Shown: in pieces, positions 18,997-28,537 of the stretch
How positions within the stretch are numbered: position 1 is the stretch's first letter
Layout of the letters: each line of letters begins with the position of its first letter
Assembly: GCF_000263855.1 (NCBI RefSeq)
Contig: NZ_AJWX01000002.1
Coordinates: forward strand, 1 to 64,000
Origin: Pseudomonas sp. M47T1
Lineage (GTDB): Bacteria > Pseudomonadota > Gammaproteobacteria > Pseudomonadales > Pseudomonadaceae
Direction of reading: 5' to 3'
DNA length: 64,000 nucleotides
The notes under the pieces: generated by a model
The model's database searches: none
Seen by the model: only the letters and a program-made list of their open reading frames with translations
Told to the model about the DNA's origin: nothing
Made by a program: the position numbers and the translations under genes

Positions 18997-20881
18997 TTTG
19001 ATCAGCGAGGACATCCTCGCCTATTTGGGCCAGCACGAGCGCAAAGAGCTGCTGCGTTTCCTGACCTGCGGTAACGTCGACGACGGCAAGAGCACCCTGA
19101 TCGGGCGCCTGCTGCACGACTCCAAGATGATCTACGAAGATCACCTGGAAGCCATTACCCGTGATTCCAAGAAAGTCGGCACCACCGGTGACGATATCGA
19201 CCTGGCGTTGCTGGTGGATGGCCTGCAGGCCGAACGCGAGCAAGGCATCACCATCGACGTGGCTTACCGCTACTTCTCGACCGCCAAGCGCAAGTTCATC
19301 ATTGCCGACACCCCAGGCCACGAGCAGTACACCCGCAACATGGCCACCGGTGCTTCCACCTGTGACCTGGCGATCATCCTGGTGGACGCCCGCTACGGCG
19401 TGCAGACCCAGACCCGTCGCCACAGCTATATCGCCTCCCTGCTGGGCATCAAGCACATCGTGGTGGCCATCAACAAGATGGACCTCAAGGGCTTCGACGA
19501 AGGCGTATTCGAGGAGATCAAGGCCGATTACCTGAAGTTCGCCGAAGGTATCGCTCTCAAGCCGTCCAGCCTGCACTTCGTGCCAATGTCGGCCCTCAAG
19601 GGTGACAACGTGGTGAATCATAGCGAGCGCTCGCCGTGGTACACCGGTCAGACCCTGATGGAAATCCTCGAAACCGTGGAAGTGGCGGCTGACCGCAACC
19701 TCACCGACCTGCGTTTCCCGGTGCAGTACGTCAACCGTCCGAACCTGAACTTCCGAGGCTTCGCCGGTACCCTGGCCAGCGGTGTCGTGCACAAGGGCGA
19801 TGAAATCGTCGTGCTGCCGTCGGGCAAGAGCAGCCGGGTCAAATCCATTGTCACCTTCGAAGGTGAACTGGAGCAGGCAGGCCCGGGCCAGGCCGTGACC
19901 CTGACCATGGAAGACGAGATCGACATCTCCCGTGGCGACCTGCTGGTACACGCCGACAACGTGCCGACTGTCACTGACAGCTTCGACGCCATGCTGGTGT
20001 GGATGGCTGAAGAGCCGATGCTGCCGGGCAAGAAGTACGACATCAAGCGCGCCACCAGCTACGTGCCAGGCTCCATTGCCAGCATCGTCCACAAGGTTGA
20101 CGTCAACACCCTCGCTGAAGGTCCGGGCAGTGCCCTGGCCCTGAACGAGATCGGGCGAGTAAAGCTGGCGCTGGATGCACCGATTGCCCTGGACGGCTAC
20201 GACAGCAACCGCACCACTGGTGCGTTCATTGTCATCGACCGCCTGACCAATGGCACCGTGGGCGCCGGCATGATCATCGCGCCGCCGGTGGTGCCGCACG
20301 GCTCTGCTGGCCATCATGGCAAGCAGGCCCACGTGGCCACTGAAGAGCGCGCCCTGCGCTTCGGCCAGCAGCCGGCTACCGTGCTGTTCAGCGGCCTGTC
20401 GGGCGCTGGCAAGAGCACCCTGGCCTATGCCGTTGAACGCAAGCTGTTCGACATGGGGCGCGCGGTGTTCGTGCTGGATGGCCAGAACCTGCGCCATGAC
20501 CTGAACAAGGGCCTGCCGCAGGATCGCGCCGGTCGCACTGAAAATTGGCGTCGTGCTGCTCACGTGGCGCGTCAGTTCAACGAAGCTGGCCTGCTGACCC
20601 TGGCGGCCTTCGTCGCGCCGGATGCCGAAGGTCGTGAACAGGCCAAGGCCCTGATCGGTGCCGAGCGCCTGCTGACCGTGTACGTGCAGGCATCGCCGCA
20701 GGTATGTGCCCAGCGTGACCCGCAGGGCCTGTATGCCGCCGGTGGCGACAACATCCCGGGTGAGTCCTTCCCGTACGATGTGCCGTTGAACGCCGACCTG
20801 GTGATCGACACCCAGAGCGTCTCGCTGGAAGACGGCGTCAAGCAAGTGCTGGAACTGCTGCGCAAGCGCGGCGCCATCTAA
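18980..20881 (+). CDS. cysN: Bifunctional sulfate adenylyltransferase large subunit / APS kinase (CysNC)
   Basis: The 633-residue fusion has an N-terminal EF-Tu-like GTPase ([22 protein letters not shown]) that drives APS formation with CysD. A C-terminal APS kinase domain (about 455-633, P-loop GLSGAGKST near residue 472) makes PAPS. The ATG at 18980 gives the expected [11 protein letters not shown] start. A GGAG ten bases upstream lies inside the right end of the inserted cassette, so the element seems to supply the present ribosome binding site. A strong terminator follows. Confidence 0.96.
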   Translation: MSHQSDLISEDILAYLGQHERKELLRFLTCGNVDDGKSTLIGRLLHDSKMIYEDHLEAITRDSKKVGTTGDDIDLALLVDGLQAEREQGITIDVAYRYFSTAKRKFIIADTPGHEQYTRNMATGASTCDLAIILVDARYGVQTQTRRHSYIASLLGIKHIVVAINKMDLKGFDEGVFEEIKADYLKFAEGIALKPSSLHFVPMSALKGDNVVNHSERSPWYTGQTLMEILETVEVAADRNLTDLRFPVQYVNRPNLNFRGFAGTLASGVVHKGDEIVVLPSGKSSRVKSIVTFEGELEQAGPGQAVTLTMEDEIDISRGDLLVHADNVPTVTDSFDAMLVWMAEEPMLPGKKYDIKRATSYVPGSIASIVHKVDVNTLAEGPGSALALNEIGRVKLALDAPIALDGYDSNRTTGAFIVIDRLTNGTVGAGMIIAPPVVPHGSAGHHGKQAHVATEERALRFGQQPATVLFSGLSGAGKSTLAYAVERKLFDMGRAVFVLDGQNLRHDLNKGLPQDRAGRTENWRRAAHVARQFNEAGLLTLAAFVAPDAEGREQAKALIGAERLLTVYVQASPQVCAQRDPQGLYAAGGDNIPGESFPYDVPLNADLVIDTQSVSLEDGVKQVLELLRKRGAI

Positions 20882-20902
20882 GCCACTTCGCTGCACCGCG
20901 AA

Positions 20903-20935
20903 AGCCCGCCCCTCGAAAGAGGGGCGGGCTTTTTT
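20903..20935 (+). terminator. Terminator after cysNC
   Basis: AGCCCGCCCCTC (20903-20914) pairs with GAGGGGCGGGCT (20919-20930), followed by T residues to 20935. This is a strong intrinsic terminator. Confidence 0.9.
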
Positions 20936-20982
20936 GTGGGCTGCAACCTCCCCCCCGTACCCAGTGCTTTGTATCTGCTGCC

Positions 20983-21006
20983 TGTAGCCGCTGCCGCCAG
21001 GCTGCG
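20983..21006 (+). repeat. REP-like unit upstream of acyltransferase
   Basis: TGTAGCCGCTGCCGCCAGGC and the following TGCG match the common Pseudomonas intergenic repeat with the core TGTAGCCGCTGCCG-AGGCTGCG. A related copy ends at 22337 on the other side of the same gene. The rest of 20936-21172 is AT-richer and shows no other gene. Confidence 0.6.
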
Positions 21007-21172
21007 CAGATCGTCGTGCCTGGCGCGATTCGATGTATCAGGAATCGACAACAACGGGAGGCGCCAAACCCAGCGAACGTGATTAGAATGTAACGCAAGA
21101 AGTTGTTTGCGTGCCAAGTCACTCAATTCTGCTGGCGCTTTTTACGCTGTTTACGGATACGAAAGAACAAAC

Positions 21173-22312
21173 ATGATCGAAATCCTGCTGCTGGTCGCGC
21201 TATATGTGTTGGCGATGGCCATTTTTTGCCTGGCTGCCAGCCGTCTGCCCATCTTGTCCGAAGAAGCGCAACATCGCGTGTCTTCTCTGGACGGGCTGCG
21301 CGGTATCCTTGCTACCGCCGTACTGGCACACCACTTCACGGTCAGCTACTACTGGCATGCCACGTCGATCTGGCAGATGACAGACAGTCGAGTAATCAAC
21401 AACTTGGGCGCGGTCCCAGTGTCGCTGTTCTTCATGATCACCGGCTATCTGTTTGGCGGAAAAGTGTATCGCGGAGTGCCCCGTTGGACGGCCATCGCTT
21501 CATCGCGCATTCGCCGAATTTTCCCGATGTATCTGACCAGTGTCGTCATTGTGGTGGTTGTTGCGTTTTATCAACAAGGCGGCCAATTGGGGTCGTTGCT
21601 CGACTTCACCAAGTCGATCGGCCACTGGCTGGTATTCATCGGCGTGCCCTTCAATGGCATCGACGAAACCCGCCGTATCAACGCTGGTGTGCAATGGACA
21701 TTGCTGTACGAGGCGGTGTTCTACCTGTCGCTGCCGCTGCTGTATTGCCTGTTGCGTCGTCGTCTGGCCGTTGCGGCCGTGGTGATCTCGATCGTCGCGC
21801 TGGCGCTGCTGTGGCCGCTGTACGGCCAGTATTTCAGCAACAACTACATCAAGCTGTTCGTGGCAGGCATTGTCGTCGCCATCCTTGAGGATTGGCTCAA
21901 GGCCAGGGCAATCGATTATGCGCGCTGGCCGAGCACGCTGGTGGCATTGGCGGTACTGGTCTTGTGCATGGCGCTTAAGCCTTATTCGAAGGCCCAAATG
22001 ATCATCCTGGCCATTCCATTCGCCTTGTTTGTGCTGGGCAACAGCCTGAACAGCCTGCTGGAAAACCGTGGGTTGAAGATTCTGGGCGAGGCCAGCTTCA
22101 GTATTTACCTGCTGCACGGCATCGTGATTTACGTGCTGTTCAGCGTGTTCTCGATCTATGACTTCCAGGCGGCCAACTTCCTGCACTATGTGTGGTTCCT
22201 GCCGTTGGTGCTGTGGCTGGTGGCCAGCCTCAGCGTGGCTACGTACTGGGGCATCGAGCGGCCGTTCATTCGCCAGCGCCCGCGGCCTGCCGCCCCGGTG
22301 ACTGCCGTGTAG
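21173..22312 (+). CDS. Acyltransferase family 3 membrane protein (OafA/YrhL-like)
   Basis: The 379-residue protein has about ten hydrophobic helices. It carries the acyltransferase-3 signature SLDGLRGILATAVLAHH near residue 40, with the catalytic-type histidine, followed by FFMITGYLFGGKVYRG. Members O-acylate (usually acetylate) cell-surface sugars such as O-antigen, exopolysaccharide or peptidoglycan; the substrate cannot be read here. I chose the ATG at 21173, although its ribosome site (GAAAGAA) is weak. The gene stands alone between two REP-like repeats and its stop codon lies inside the second, suggesting a mobile or recently rearranged gene. Confidence 0.82.
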   Translation: MIEILLLVALYVLAMAIFCLAASRLPILSEEAQHRVSSLDGLRGILATAVLAHHFTVSYYWHATSIWQMTDSRVINNLGAVPVSLFFMITGYLFGGKVYRGVPRWTAIASSRIRRIFPMYLTSVVIVVVVAFYQQGGQLGSLLDFTKSIGHWLVFIGVPFNGIDETRRINAGVQWTLLYEAVFYLSLPLLYCLLRRRLAVAAVVISIVALALLWPLYGQYFSNNYIKLFVAGIVVAILEDWLKARAIDYARWPSTLVALAVLVLCMALKPYSKAQMIILAIPFALFVLGNSLNSLLENRGLKILGEASFSIYLLHGIVIYVLFSVFSIYDFQAANFLHYVWFLPLVLWLVASLSVATYWGIERPFIRQRPRPAAPVTAV

Positions 22313-22337
22313 CCGTTGCCGAAAGGCTGCGGCTACA
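22308..22337. repeat. REP-like hairpin containing the acyltransferase stop codon
   Basis: TGTAGCCG (22308-22315) and CGGCTACA (22330-22337) are exact complements. The loop TTGCCGAAAGGCTG is a variant of the repeat seen at 20983. The TAG stop of the upstream gene (22310-22312) is part of the left arm. Confidence 0.7.
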
Positions 22338-22357
22338 AGCGCCAGGCGCCAGGCAAT

Positions 22358-22384
22358 AAAAAAGGAGCCACAAGGCTCCTTTTT
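22358..22384. terminator. Bidirectional terminator between acyltransferase and zapG
   Basis: AAAAAAGGAGCC and GGCTCCTTTTT form a symmetrical stem around ACAA. It serves both the acyltransferase (plus) and zapG (minus), which converge here. Confidence 0.85.
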
Positions 22385-22398
22385 CATGGTGGGCGCAG

Positions 22399-22833
22399 TT
22401 ACTTGCGCTTCAGCCCGTATTGCTCGTCCAGCATACCTGGCGAGTTCGGCGCCTTGGGCGCGTAGTCGCGGGGCGGCTCGGCGTCGCGCGGTGGCGTGAG
22501 GCGTTCGCGCGGGCCTGCCGCGTCGGCGTGCAGGGCCGCCAGCAGGCGTTGGCGGGTCAGTTCGTCCAGGGCCAGTTGATTGGCGCCCTCGGCGAGGTGT
22601 TCCTGCACTTCCTGGTAGCTCTGGGTCATTTTCTTGACCAGCGAGGCCGTTGTGTTGAAGTGGGTGACCACGTCATTCTGGTAGCTGTCGAAGCGTTCCT
22701 GAATCTCGTCCAGCTGGCGCTGAGTGCTGCTGGGGGCGGCATTGGGCACGAGGCGGGCGACGACCAGGCCAATCACGACACCCACGACGAGGGCGATTGT
22801 CGGCAACAACCAAACTAAGAGCGAGTGTTCCAC
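22399..22833 (-). CDS. zapG: YhcB/ZapG-type inner-membrane division and envelope protein (DUF1043)
   Basis: The 144-residue protein has one N-terminal transmembrane helix (about residues 6-26). A cytoplasmic coiled-coil follows (about 35-75, with QRQLDEIQERFDSYQNDV), then a charged proline-rich tail. This is the DUF1043/YhcB layout. In E. coli YhcB coordinates division and envelope growth and localises to septa, giving the name ZapG. In Pseudomonas the function is inferred from the family. It is divergent from the alpha/beta hydrolase gene. Confidence 0.85.
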   Translation of the reverse strand: MEHSLLVWLLPTIALVVGVVIGLVVARLVPNAAPSSTQRQLDEIQERFDSYQNDVVTHFNTTASLVKKMTQSYQEVQEHLAEGANQLALDELTRQRLLAALHADAAGPRERLTPPRDAEPPRDYAPKAPNSPGMLDEQYGLKRK

Positions 22834-22971
22834 GAGTCCTTCCTCTATAAACGGCTTTGCTTTACGTTAACGGCTCTAACCTGCGCTGTATACCGCGAGC
22901 AATCGCAAATATTTCAGACAGAATCCTTCGACTAGACGAGTCGACCCCTATCGAGGTCACGGAGTACACCC

Positions 22972-23607
22972 TTGCTGATCCGCGAAACCCCCGTTTTCAT
23001 CGATGGCCCGCAAGGCCAACTCGAAGCCCTGTACCTGGACACCACCGATGCCCGCGGCATCGCGCTGATCTGCCATCCCAACCCGGTGCAAGGCGGGACC
23101 ATGCTCAACAAGGTGATCTCCACCTTGCAGCGCACGGCCCGTGACGCCGGTTTTGTTACCTTGCGTTTCAACTACCGCGGCGTCGGTCAAAGCGCCGGTA
23201 GCCATGACATGGGTAACGGTGAAGTCGGTGACGCCCAAGCCGTCGCCGCCTGGCTGCGCAGCCAACACCCCGACCTGCCGCTGACACTGCTGGGCTTCTC
23301 GTTCGGTGGTTTCGTCGCCGCCAGCCTGGGCGGGCGCCTGGAAGCCGCCGGGCAGAGCGTTGAGCGCCTGTTCATGGTGGCACCGGCGGTGATGCGCCTG
23401 GGGGCAGAGCATAGCCTGCCACTGGGAGGGACGCTGACGGTGATCCAGCCGGAAACCGACGAAGTGGTTGATCCGGCCTTGGTGTACGCCTGGTCCGGAC
23501 AGCTGCAACGCCCCCATGAGCTGCTGAAAGTGGCAGAATGCGGACACTTTTTTCATGGCAAGCTGACCGACCTGAAAGATCTGGTCCTGCCACGCCTTTC
23601 GAATTGA
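22972..23607 (+). CDS. Alpha/beta hydrolase, small dienelactone-hydrolase-like
   Basis: The 211-residue protein has the alpha/beta-hydrolase nucleophile elbow GFSFGG (Ser near residue 108), an acidic residue in PETDEV and the catalytic-type His in ECGHFFHGK near the C-terminus. The start is a TTG at 22972, supported by GGAG (22961-22964) seven bases upstream and by the family start LIRETPVFIDG. The substrate is unknown. It sits 24 bases before trpS and is probably co-transcribed with it. Confidence 0.82.
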   Translation: MLIRETPVFIDGPQGQLEALYLDTTDARGIALICHPNPVQGGTMLNKVISTLQRTARDAGFVTLRFNYRGVGQSAGSHDMGNGEVGDAQAVAAWLRSQHPDLPLTLLGFSFGGFVAASLGGRLEAAGQSVERLFMVAPAVMRLGAEHSLPLGGTLTVIQPETDEVVDPALVYAWSGQLQRPHELLKVAECGHFFHGKLTDLKDLVLPRLSN

Positions 23608-23631
23608 TTGCAGACTGACAAGAATACAACC

Positions 23632-24981
23632 ATGACCACTCGTATCCTGACCGGTATCACCACCACTGGCACGCCGCACCTGGGCAACTATGCCGGTGCC
23701 ATCCGCCCGGCTATCGTCGCCAGCCAGCAGAGCGACGCTGATTCGTTCTACTTCCTGGCCGACTACCATGCGCTGATCAAGTGTGACGACCCGCTGCGCA
23801 TCCAGCGCTCGCGCCTGGAAATCGCCGCCACGTGGCTGGCCGGTGGTCTGGACGTGGATCGTGTGACCTTCTATCGCCAGTCCGATATCCCCGAAATCAC
23901 CGAGCTGACCTGGCTGTTGACCTGTGTGGCCGGCAAGGGCCTGCTCAACCGTGCCCACGCCTACAAGGCCTCGGTTGACAAGAACGTCGAAGCCGGCGAA
24001 GACCCGGACGCTGGCATCACCATGGGCCTGTTCAGCTACCCGGTGCTGATGGCCGCCGACATCCTGATGTTCAACGCCCATCAGGTGCCGGTAGGTCGCG
24101 ACCAGATCCAGCACGTGGAAATGGCTCGCGACATCGGCCAGCGCTTCAACCACCTGTTCGGCCAGGGCCGCGAGTTCTTCGTGATGCCCGAGGCGCTGAT
24201 CGAGGAAAGCGTGGCGACGTTGCCAGGCCTGGACGGTCGCAAGATGTCCAAGAGCTACGACAACACCATCCCGCTGTTCACCAGCGCCAAGGACATGAAG
24301 GAGTCGATTTCGCGTATCGTCACCGACTCCCGGGCGCCAGGCGAAGCGAAAGACCCGGACAACTCGCACCTGTTCACCCTGTTCCAGGCCTTCTCCACCC
24401 CGGCCCAGCAGGCCGAGTTCCGCGAAGAACTGCTGCAGGGCCTGGGCTGGGGCGAGGCGAAGAGTCGCCTGTTCAGCCTGTTGGACAGCCAACTGGGTGA
24501 AGCTCGGGACAAATACCACCAGTTCATCGCCCGCCCGGCCGACCTGGAAGACATCCTGTTGGCCGGTGCCGCCAAGGCCCGCAAGGTGGCCACGCCGTTC
24601 CTCGGCGAGCTGCGTGAGGCGGTAGGCCTGCGTTCGTTCCGCGAGCAGGCTCAGGTTGCTACCACCACCAAGAAGAAAGCCGCCAAGACCGCGCGTTTTG
24701 TCAGCTTCCGCGATGAAGACGGCAGCTTCCGTTTCCGCCTGCTGGCCGCTGATGGCGAACAACTGCTGCTGTCGCGCAGCTTTGCCGATGGCAAGACGGC
24801 CGGCCAGGTCAGCAAGCAGTTGCAAAGCGGCGCAGCGCTGGACGTGCGCGGCGAAGGCACCGGCTTCACCCTGTGGCTGGACGACGCCTGCGTGGGTGAC
24901 AGCCCGGAGTTTACCGACACTGCCAGCCGCGACGCCGCGGTAGAGGCTCTGCGGCTTGCCTTGCAGCCCCAACAGGACTAA
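23632..24981 (+). CDS. trpS: Tryptophanyl-tRNA synthetase with C-terminal extension
   Basis: The class Ic synthetase charges tRNA-Trp. The HIGH-like motif is TPHLGNYAG near residue 13, and the KMSKS motif appears exactly in [10 protein letters not shown] near residue 205. At 449 residues it is about 110 longer than E. coli TrpS (334). The extra part starts near residue 340 after a lysine-rich linker (TTKKKAAK). It contains a small beta-rich domain with [20 protein letters not shown] that resembles YegP/DUF1508 modules. I chose the ATG at 23632 because the preceding eight codons are not conserved. Confidence 0.95.
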   Translation: MTTRILTGITTTGTPHLGNYAGAIRPAIVASQQSDADSFYFLADYHALIKCDDPLRIQRSRLEIAATWLAGGLDVDRVTFYRQSDIPEITELTWLLTCVAGKGLLNRAHAYKASVDKNVEAGEDPDAGITMGLFSYPVLMAADILMFNAHQVPVGRDQIQHVEMARDIGQRFNHLFGQGREFFVMPEALIEESVATLPGLDGRKMSKSYDNTIPLFTSAKDMKESISRIVTDSRAPGEAKDPDNSHLFTLFQAFSTPAQQAEFREELLQGLGWGEAKSRLFSLLDSQLGEARDKYHQFIARPADLEDILLAGAAKARKVATPFLGELREAVGLRSFREQAQVATTTKKKAAKTARFVSFRDEDGSFRFRLLAADGEQLLLSRSFADGKTAGQVSKQLQSGAALDVRGEGTGFTLWLDDACVGDSPEFTDTASRDAAVEALRLALQPQQD

Positions 24982-25066
24982 TGCGACCAACTGTCGCAAG
25001 TCTAATTGCCATAACCCAGGGCCGCCGCTACAGTGACGGCCCGTTTTTGTTGCCCTGCTAACGAAT

Positions 25067-26161
25067 ATGACGCCTCTAGAACGATATCAAGCTGACCTCA
25101 AACGCCCCGAGTTCTTCCATGATGCTGCGCAGGAAACCGCGGTGCGTCACCTCCAGCGTCTGTATGACGACCTGATCGCGGCGCATGACAGCAAGCCAGG
25201 CCTGTTCGGCAAGTTGTTCGGCAAGAAAGAGCCGACGCTGGTCAAGGGCCTGTACTTCTGGGGTGGCGTAGGGCGAGGCAAGACGTACCTGGTGGACACA
25301 TTCTTCGAGGCGTTGCCGTTCAAGGAGAAAGTGCGCACCCACTTTCACCGCTTCATGAAGCGCGTGCACGAAGAAATGCGCACTCTCAAGGGTGAGAAAA
25401 ACCCGCTGACGGTGATCGCCAAGCGCTTTTCCGACGAAGCGCGGGTCATCTGCTTCGACGAATTCTTCGTCTCCGACATCACCGACGCCATGATCCTTGG
25501 CACGCTGATGGAAGAGCTGTTCAAGAATGGCGTGACCCTGGTGGCCACCTCCAACATCGTTCCGGACGGCCTGTACAAGGACGGCTTGCAACGTGCGCGC
25601 TTCCTGCCGGCCATTGCCCTGATCAAGCAGAACACCGAGATCGTCAACGTCGACAGCGGCGTGGACTACCGTCTGCGCCACCTGGAGCAGGCTGAGCTGT
25701 TCCACTACCCGCTCAACGAAGCGGCTGCGCAAAGCCTGCTCAAAAGCTTCAAGGCGTTGACGCCGGAGTGTACGGCAGCCGTTGAAAACGACGTGCTGAT
25801 GATCGAGAACCGTGAAATCCGCGCGCTGAAGACCTGCGACGACGTGGCCTGGTTCGACTTTCGTGAGCTGTGCGACGGCCCACGCAGCCAGAACGACTAC
25901 ATTGAACTGGGCAAGATCTTCCACGCCGTGCTGCTCAGCGGCGTGGAGCAGATGGGCGTGGCCACCGATGACATCGCGCGACGTTTCATCAACATGGTCG
26001 ACGAATTCTACGACCGCAACGTCAAGCTGATCATCTCTGCCGAAGTGGAGCTCAAGGAACTGTACACCGGCGGTCGCCTGATGTTTGAGTTCCAGCGCAC
26101 CCTGAGTCGCCTGCTGGAAATGCAGTCGCACGAATTCCTGTCGCGCGCGCACAAGCCCTGA
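25067..26161 (+). CDS. zapE: Cell division AFG1-like ATPase ZapE
   Basis: The 364-residue protein is an AAA-type AFG1/ZapE ATPase. Walker A is GGVGRGKTYLVD near residue 67, Walker B is VICFDEFFVSDITDA, and the sensor region VATSNIVPDGLY follows. In E. coli ZapE associates with the Z ring late in constriction. It follows trpS after 85 bases. A paired-repeat hairpin begins just after its stop codon. Confidence 0.93.
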   Translation: MTPLERYQADLKRPEFFHDAAQETAVRHLQRLYDDLIAAHDSKPGLFGKLFGKKEPTLVKGLYFWGGVGRGKTYLVDTFFEALPFKEKVRTHFHRFMKRVHEEMRTLKGEKNPLTVIAKRFSDEARVICFDEFFVSDITDAMILGTLMEELFKNGVTLVATSNIVPDGLYKDGLQRARFLPAIALIKQNTEIVNVDSGVDYRLRHLEQAELFHYPLNEAAAQSLLKSFKALTPECTAAVENDVLMIENREIRALKTCDDVAWFDFRELCDGPRSQNDYIELGKIFHAVLLSGVEQMGVATDDIARRFINMVDEFYDRNVKLIISAEVELKELYTGGRLMFEFQRTLSRLLEMQSHEFLSRAHKP

Positions 26162-26164
26162 AGA

Positions 26165-26228
26165 GGCAGCTGCAAGCTATAAGCTGCAAGTGAGGTGTGC
26201 ACAGCTTGTAGCTTGTAGCTTGCGGCTC
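26165..26228. repeat. Inverted-repeat hairpin related to the cysD-cysNC cassette ends
   Basis: The arm ending CAGCTGCAAGCTATAAGC (24 bases, 26167-26190) matches 20 of 24 bases of the reverse complement of 26205-26228, with a 14-base loop. Its units are the same AGCTGCAAGCT / AGCTTGTAGCT words found at the cassette ends. It lies between the convergent ends of zapE and the GlxA-type regulator. Confidence 0.7.
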
Positions 26229-26234
26229 AGGAGG

Positions 26235-27233
26235 CTACGCCTCCTGCAAAAACTGCTGGCGATACTGGTTCGGCGACAGCGCCGTGTGCTGGCGGAACAG
26301 GCGGGCGAAGAAGCTCGCGTCGTCGTACCCTACCTCATAGCTGATGGTCTTGATGCTCTTGCGCGAGCCTGACAGCAATCCCTTGGCCGTTTCAATCCGC
26401 AGCCGTTGCAGGTAATGCAAGGGCTTGTCGCCCGTGGCGTTCTGGAACCGGCGCATGAAATTGCGGATGCTCATGCCATGCTCGCGGGCCACGTCCTCGA
26501 AGCGGAACTTGTCGGCGAAGTGCTCCTCCAGCCATTGCTGGATCTGCAGGATGATCAGGTCCTGGTGCAGTTTCTGACCACCAAAGCCCATGCGCCCCGG
26601 GGTGTAGTTGCGTTGCACTTCGTAAAGGATGTCGCGCGACACCGCCTGGGCAACGCTGGCGCCACAGAAGCGCTCGATCAGGTAAATGTACAGATCGCAC
26701 GCCGAGGTGGTGCCGGCGGCGCAGTACAGGTTGTCGGCGTCGGTCAGGTGCTTGTCCTGGTTCAGGATCACTTGCGGGAAGCGCTCGGCGAACTGGCCGA
26801 AGAAGCGCCAGTACGTGGTGGCCTCCTTGCCGTCCAGCAGGCCTGCCTCGGCTAGCCAGAACACACCACTGGCTTCGCCGCACAACACCGCGCCACGGGC
26901 GTGCTGGGCACGCAGCCAGGGCATCACCTGCGGGTAGCGCAGGCACAGGGCGTCAAAGTCATCCCAGAAAGCAGGCAGCACAATGATGTCGGCGTCTTCA
27001 AGGGTGCCGTCCACCGGCACCTGTACGCCGCTGAAGGTTTGTACGGGTTGGCCGTCCGGGCTGATCAGCCGGGTTTCGAAAATGGACGTCAGGCCCTGGC
27101 CCAACTGCTTGCCGTAACGCAGGCTGGCCAGGTGGAAGAAATCCTTGGCGTGCATCAGCGTCGAGGCAAAGACCTTGTCGATGGCCAGAATGCTCACGCG
27201 CCGCAGGGACGGGGTATTCGGGGTAAACATCAT
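26235..27233 (-). CDS. GlxA-family transcriptional regulator (DJ-1/PfpI + AraC HTH)
   Basis: The 332-residue protein has an N-terminal DJ-1/PfpI-like domain (about residues 10-190) and a C-terminal AraC-type double helix-turn-helix (about 225-325, ending with GYDDASFFARLFRQHTALSPNQYRQQF). In related regulators the first domain senses metabolites such as arginine, carnitine or glycine betaine; the ligand here is unknown. At the usual nucleophile-cysteine position the sequence reads EASGVF, and the usual histidine in the TTHW motif is Tyr (TTYW), so the domain is probably a non-catalytic sensor. It is divergent from the acyl-CoA dehydrogenase gene and may control it. Confidence 0.88.
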   Translation of the reverse strand: MMFTPNTPSLRRVSILAIDKVFASTLMHAKDFFHLASLRYGKQLGQGLTSIFETRLISPDGQPVQTFSGVQVPVDGTLEDADIIVLPAFWDDFDALCLRYPQVMPWLRAQHARGAVLCGEASGVFWLAEAGLLDGKEATTYWRFFGQFAERFPQVILNQDKHLTDADNLYCAAGTTSACDLYIYLIERFCGASVAQAVSRDILYEVQRNYTPGRMGFGGQKLHQDLIILQIQQWLEEHFADKFRFEDVAREHGMSIRNFMRRFQNATGDKPLHYLQRLRIETAKGLLSGSRKSIKTISYEVGYDDASFFARLFRQHTALSPNQYRQQFLQEA

Positions 27234-27371
27234 GTTCGTTATTCTTATAAGGGATAGTGGTCAATAAGCGGCTGGATCGTCTTATTTTTTGGCGTTTGTG
27301 TCCAGTGTCGATAGCAGCCGTGGCGCTTAGTCTCTGCTATCTAACATGGATTGCTCAGCGAGAGGTGTCAG

Positions 27372-28511
27372 ATGATTCCTAGGACCGTATTCAGCTCCGA
27401 CCACGAATTGTTCCGCGACAGCGTACGCAAGTTCTTTGAAAAAGAGGCGGCGCCTTTCCATTCCCACTGGGAGAAGCAGGGCCACGTGGACCGAGCGCTC
27501 TGGAACAAGGCGGGCGAGGCCGGTTTGCTGTGCTCGCATATACCCGAGGAATACGGCGGCATCGGCGCTGATTTTCTGTACAGCGCCGTGGTGATCGAGG
27601 AAATCAGCCGCCAGGGCCTGAGCGGCATTGGCTTTTCACTGCATTCGGACATCGTAGCGCCGTATATCTTGCATTACGGCAGCGAGGCGCTTAAACGCAA
27701 ATACCTGCCGCGCATGGTCAGTGGCGAGCTGGTAACGGCCATTGCCATGACTGAGCCGGGCGCCGGGTCTGATTTGCAGGGCGTGAAGACCACCGCTGTG
27801 CTGGACGGTGATGAATATGTGCTCAATGGTTCAAAGACCTTCATCACCAATGGCTTTCTTGCCGACCTGGTGATCGTGGTCGCCAAGACCGACCCAAGGG
27901 CCGGAGCCAAGGGCACCAGCTTGTTTTTGGTGGAGGCCGGCACGCCTGGTTTCGACAAGGGCAAGCGCCTGGAGAAGGTGGGTATGAAGGCCCAGGATAC
28001 CTCCGAACTGTTCTTCCAGAACGTGCGCATTCCCAAGGACAACCTGCTGGGCCAGGCCGGGCAGGGCTTTGCCTACCTGATGCAGGAGTTGCCTCAGGAG
28101 CGCCTGACCGTGGCCATCGGTGCAGTGTCGTCAGCCGAGGCGGCCGTGCAGTGGACGTTGGACTACACCCGCGACCGCAAGGCGTTCGGCAAGGCCATCA
28201 GCGATTTCCAGAACACCCGTTTCAAGCTGGCGGAAATGGCCACCGAAGTGCAGATTGGCCGGGTCTTCATCGACCGCTGCCTGGAACTGCACCTCAAGGG
28301 CGAGCTGGACGTGCCCACGGCGGCGATGACCAAGTATTGGGGCTCGGACCTACAGTGCAAGGTGCTCGACGAGTGCGTGCAACTGCACGGCGGCTACGGC
28401 TTCATGTGGGAATACCCGATTGCCCGGGCGTGGGCAGATGCGCGGGTGCAGCGCATTTATGCCGGGACCAATGAAATCATGAAGGAGATCATTGCCCGGT
28501 CGGTGATCTGA
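27372..28511 (+). CDS. Acyl-CoA dehydrogenase, long-chain type
   Basis: The 379-residue flavoenzyme has the three-domain acyl-CoA dehydrogenase layout, with FAD-binding segments TEPGAGSDL and FITNGF. It resembles the mitochondrial LCAD type: the C-terminus reads IYAGTNEIMKEIIAR, so the catalytic glutamate of the MCAD type is absent there. The base is probably the Glu of LPQERL, as in LCAD and isovaleryl-CoA dehydrogenase. I used the ATG at 27372. Substrate chain length cannot be read; the electron acceptor would be ETF. It is divergent from the GlxA-type regulator and followed by a REP hairpin. Confidence 0.9.
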   Translation: MIPRTVFSSDHELFRDSVRKFFEKEAAPFHSHWEKQGHVDRALWNKAGEAGLLCSHIPEEYGGIGADFLYSAVVIEEISRQGLSGIGFSLHSDIVAPYILHYGSEALKRKYLPRMVSGELVTAIAMTEPGAGSDLQGVKTTAVLDGDEYVLNGSKTFITNGFLADLVIVVAKTDPRAGAKGTSLFLVEAGTPGFDKGKRLEKVGMKAQDTSELFFQNVRIPKDNLLGQAGQGFAYLMQELPQERLTVAIGAVSSAEAAVQWTLDYTRDRKAFGKAISDFQNTRFKLAEMATEVQIGRVFIDRCLELHLKGELDVPTAAMTKYWGSDLQCKVLDECVQLHGGYGFMWEYPIARAWADARVQRIYAGTNEIMKEIIARSVI

Positions 28512-28537
28512 TGTGATTGAGGCTTGCACAAGGTCCT

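Noticed and set aside
22957..24999. 680-codon frame antisense to the hydrolase and trpS
   Set aside because: It spans two real genes and shows no recognisable domain.
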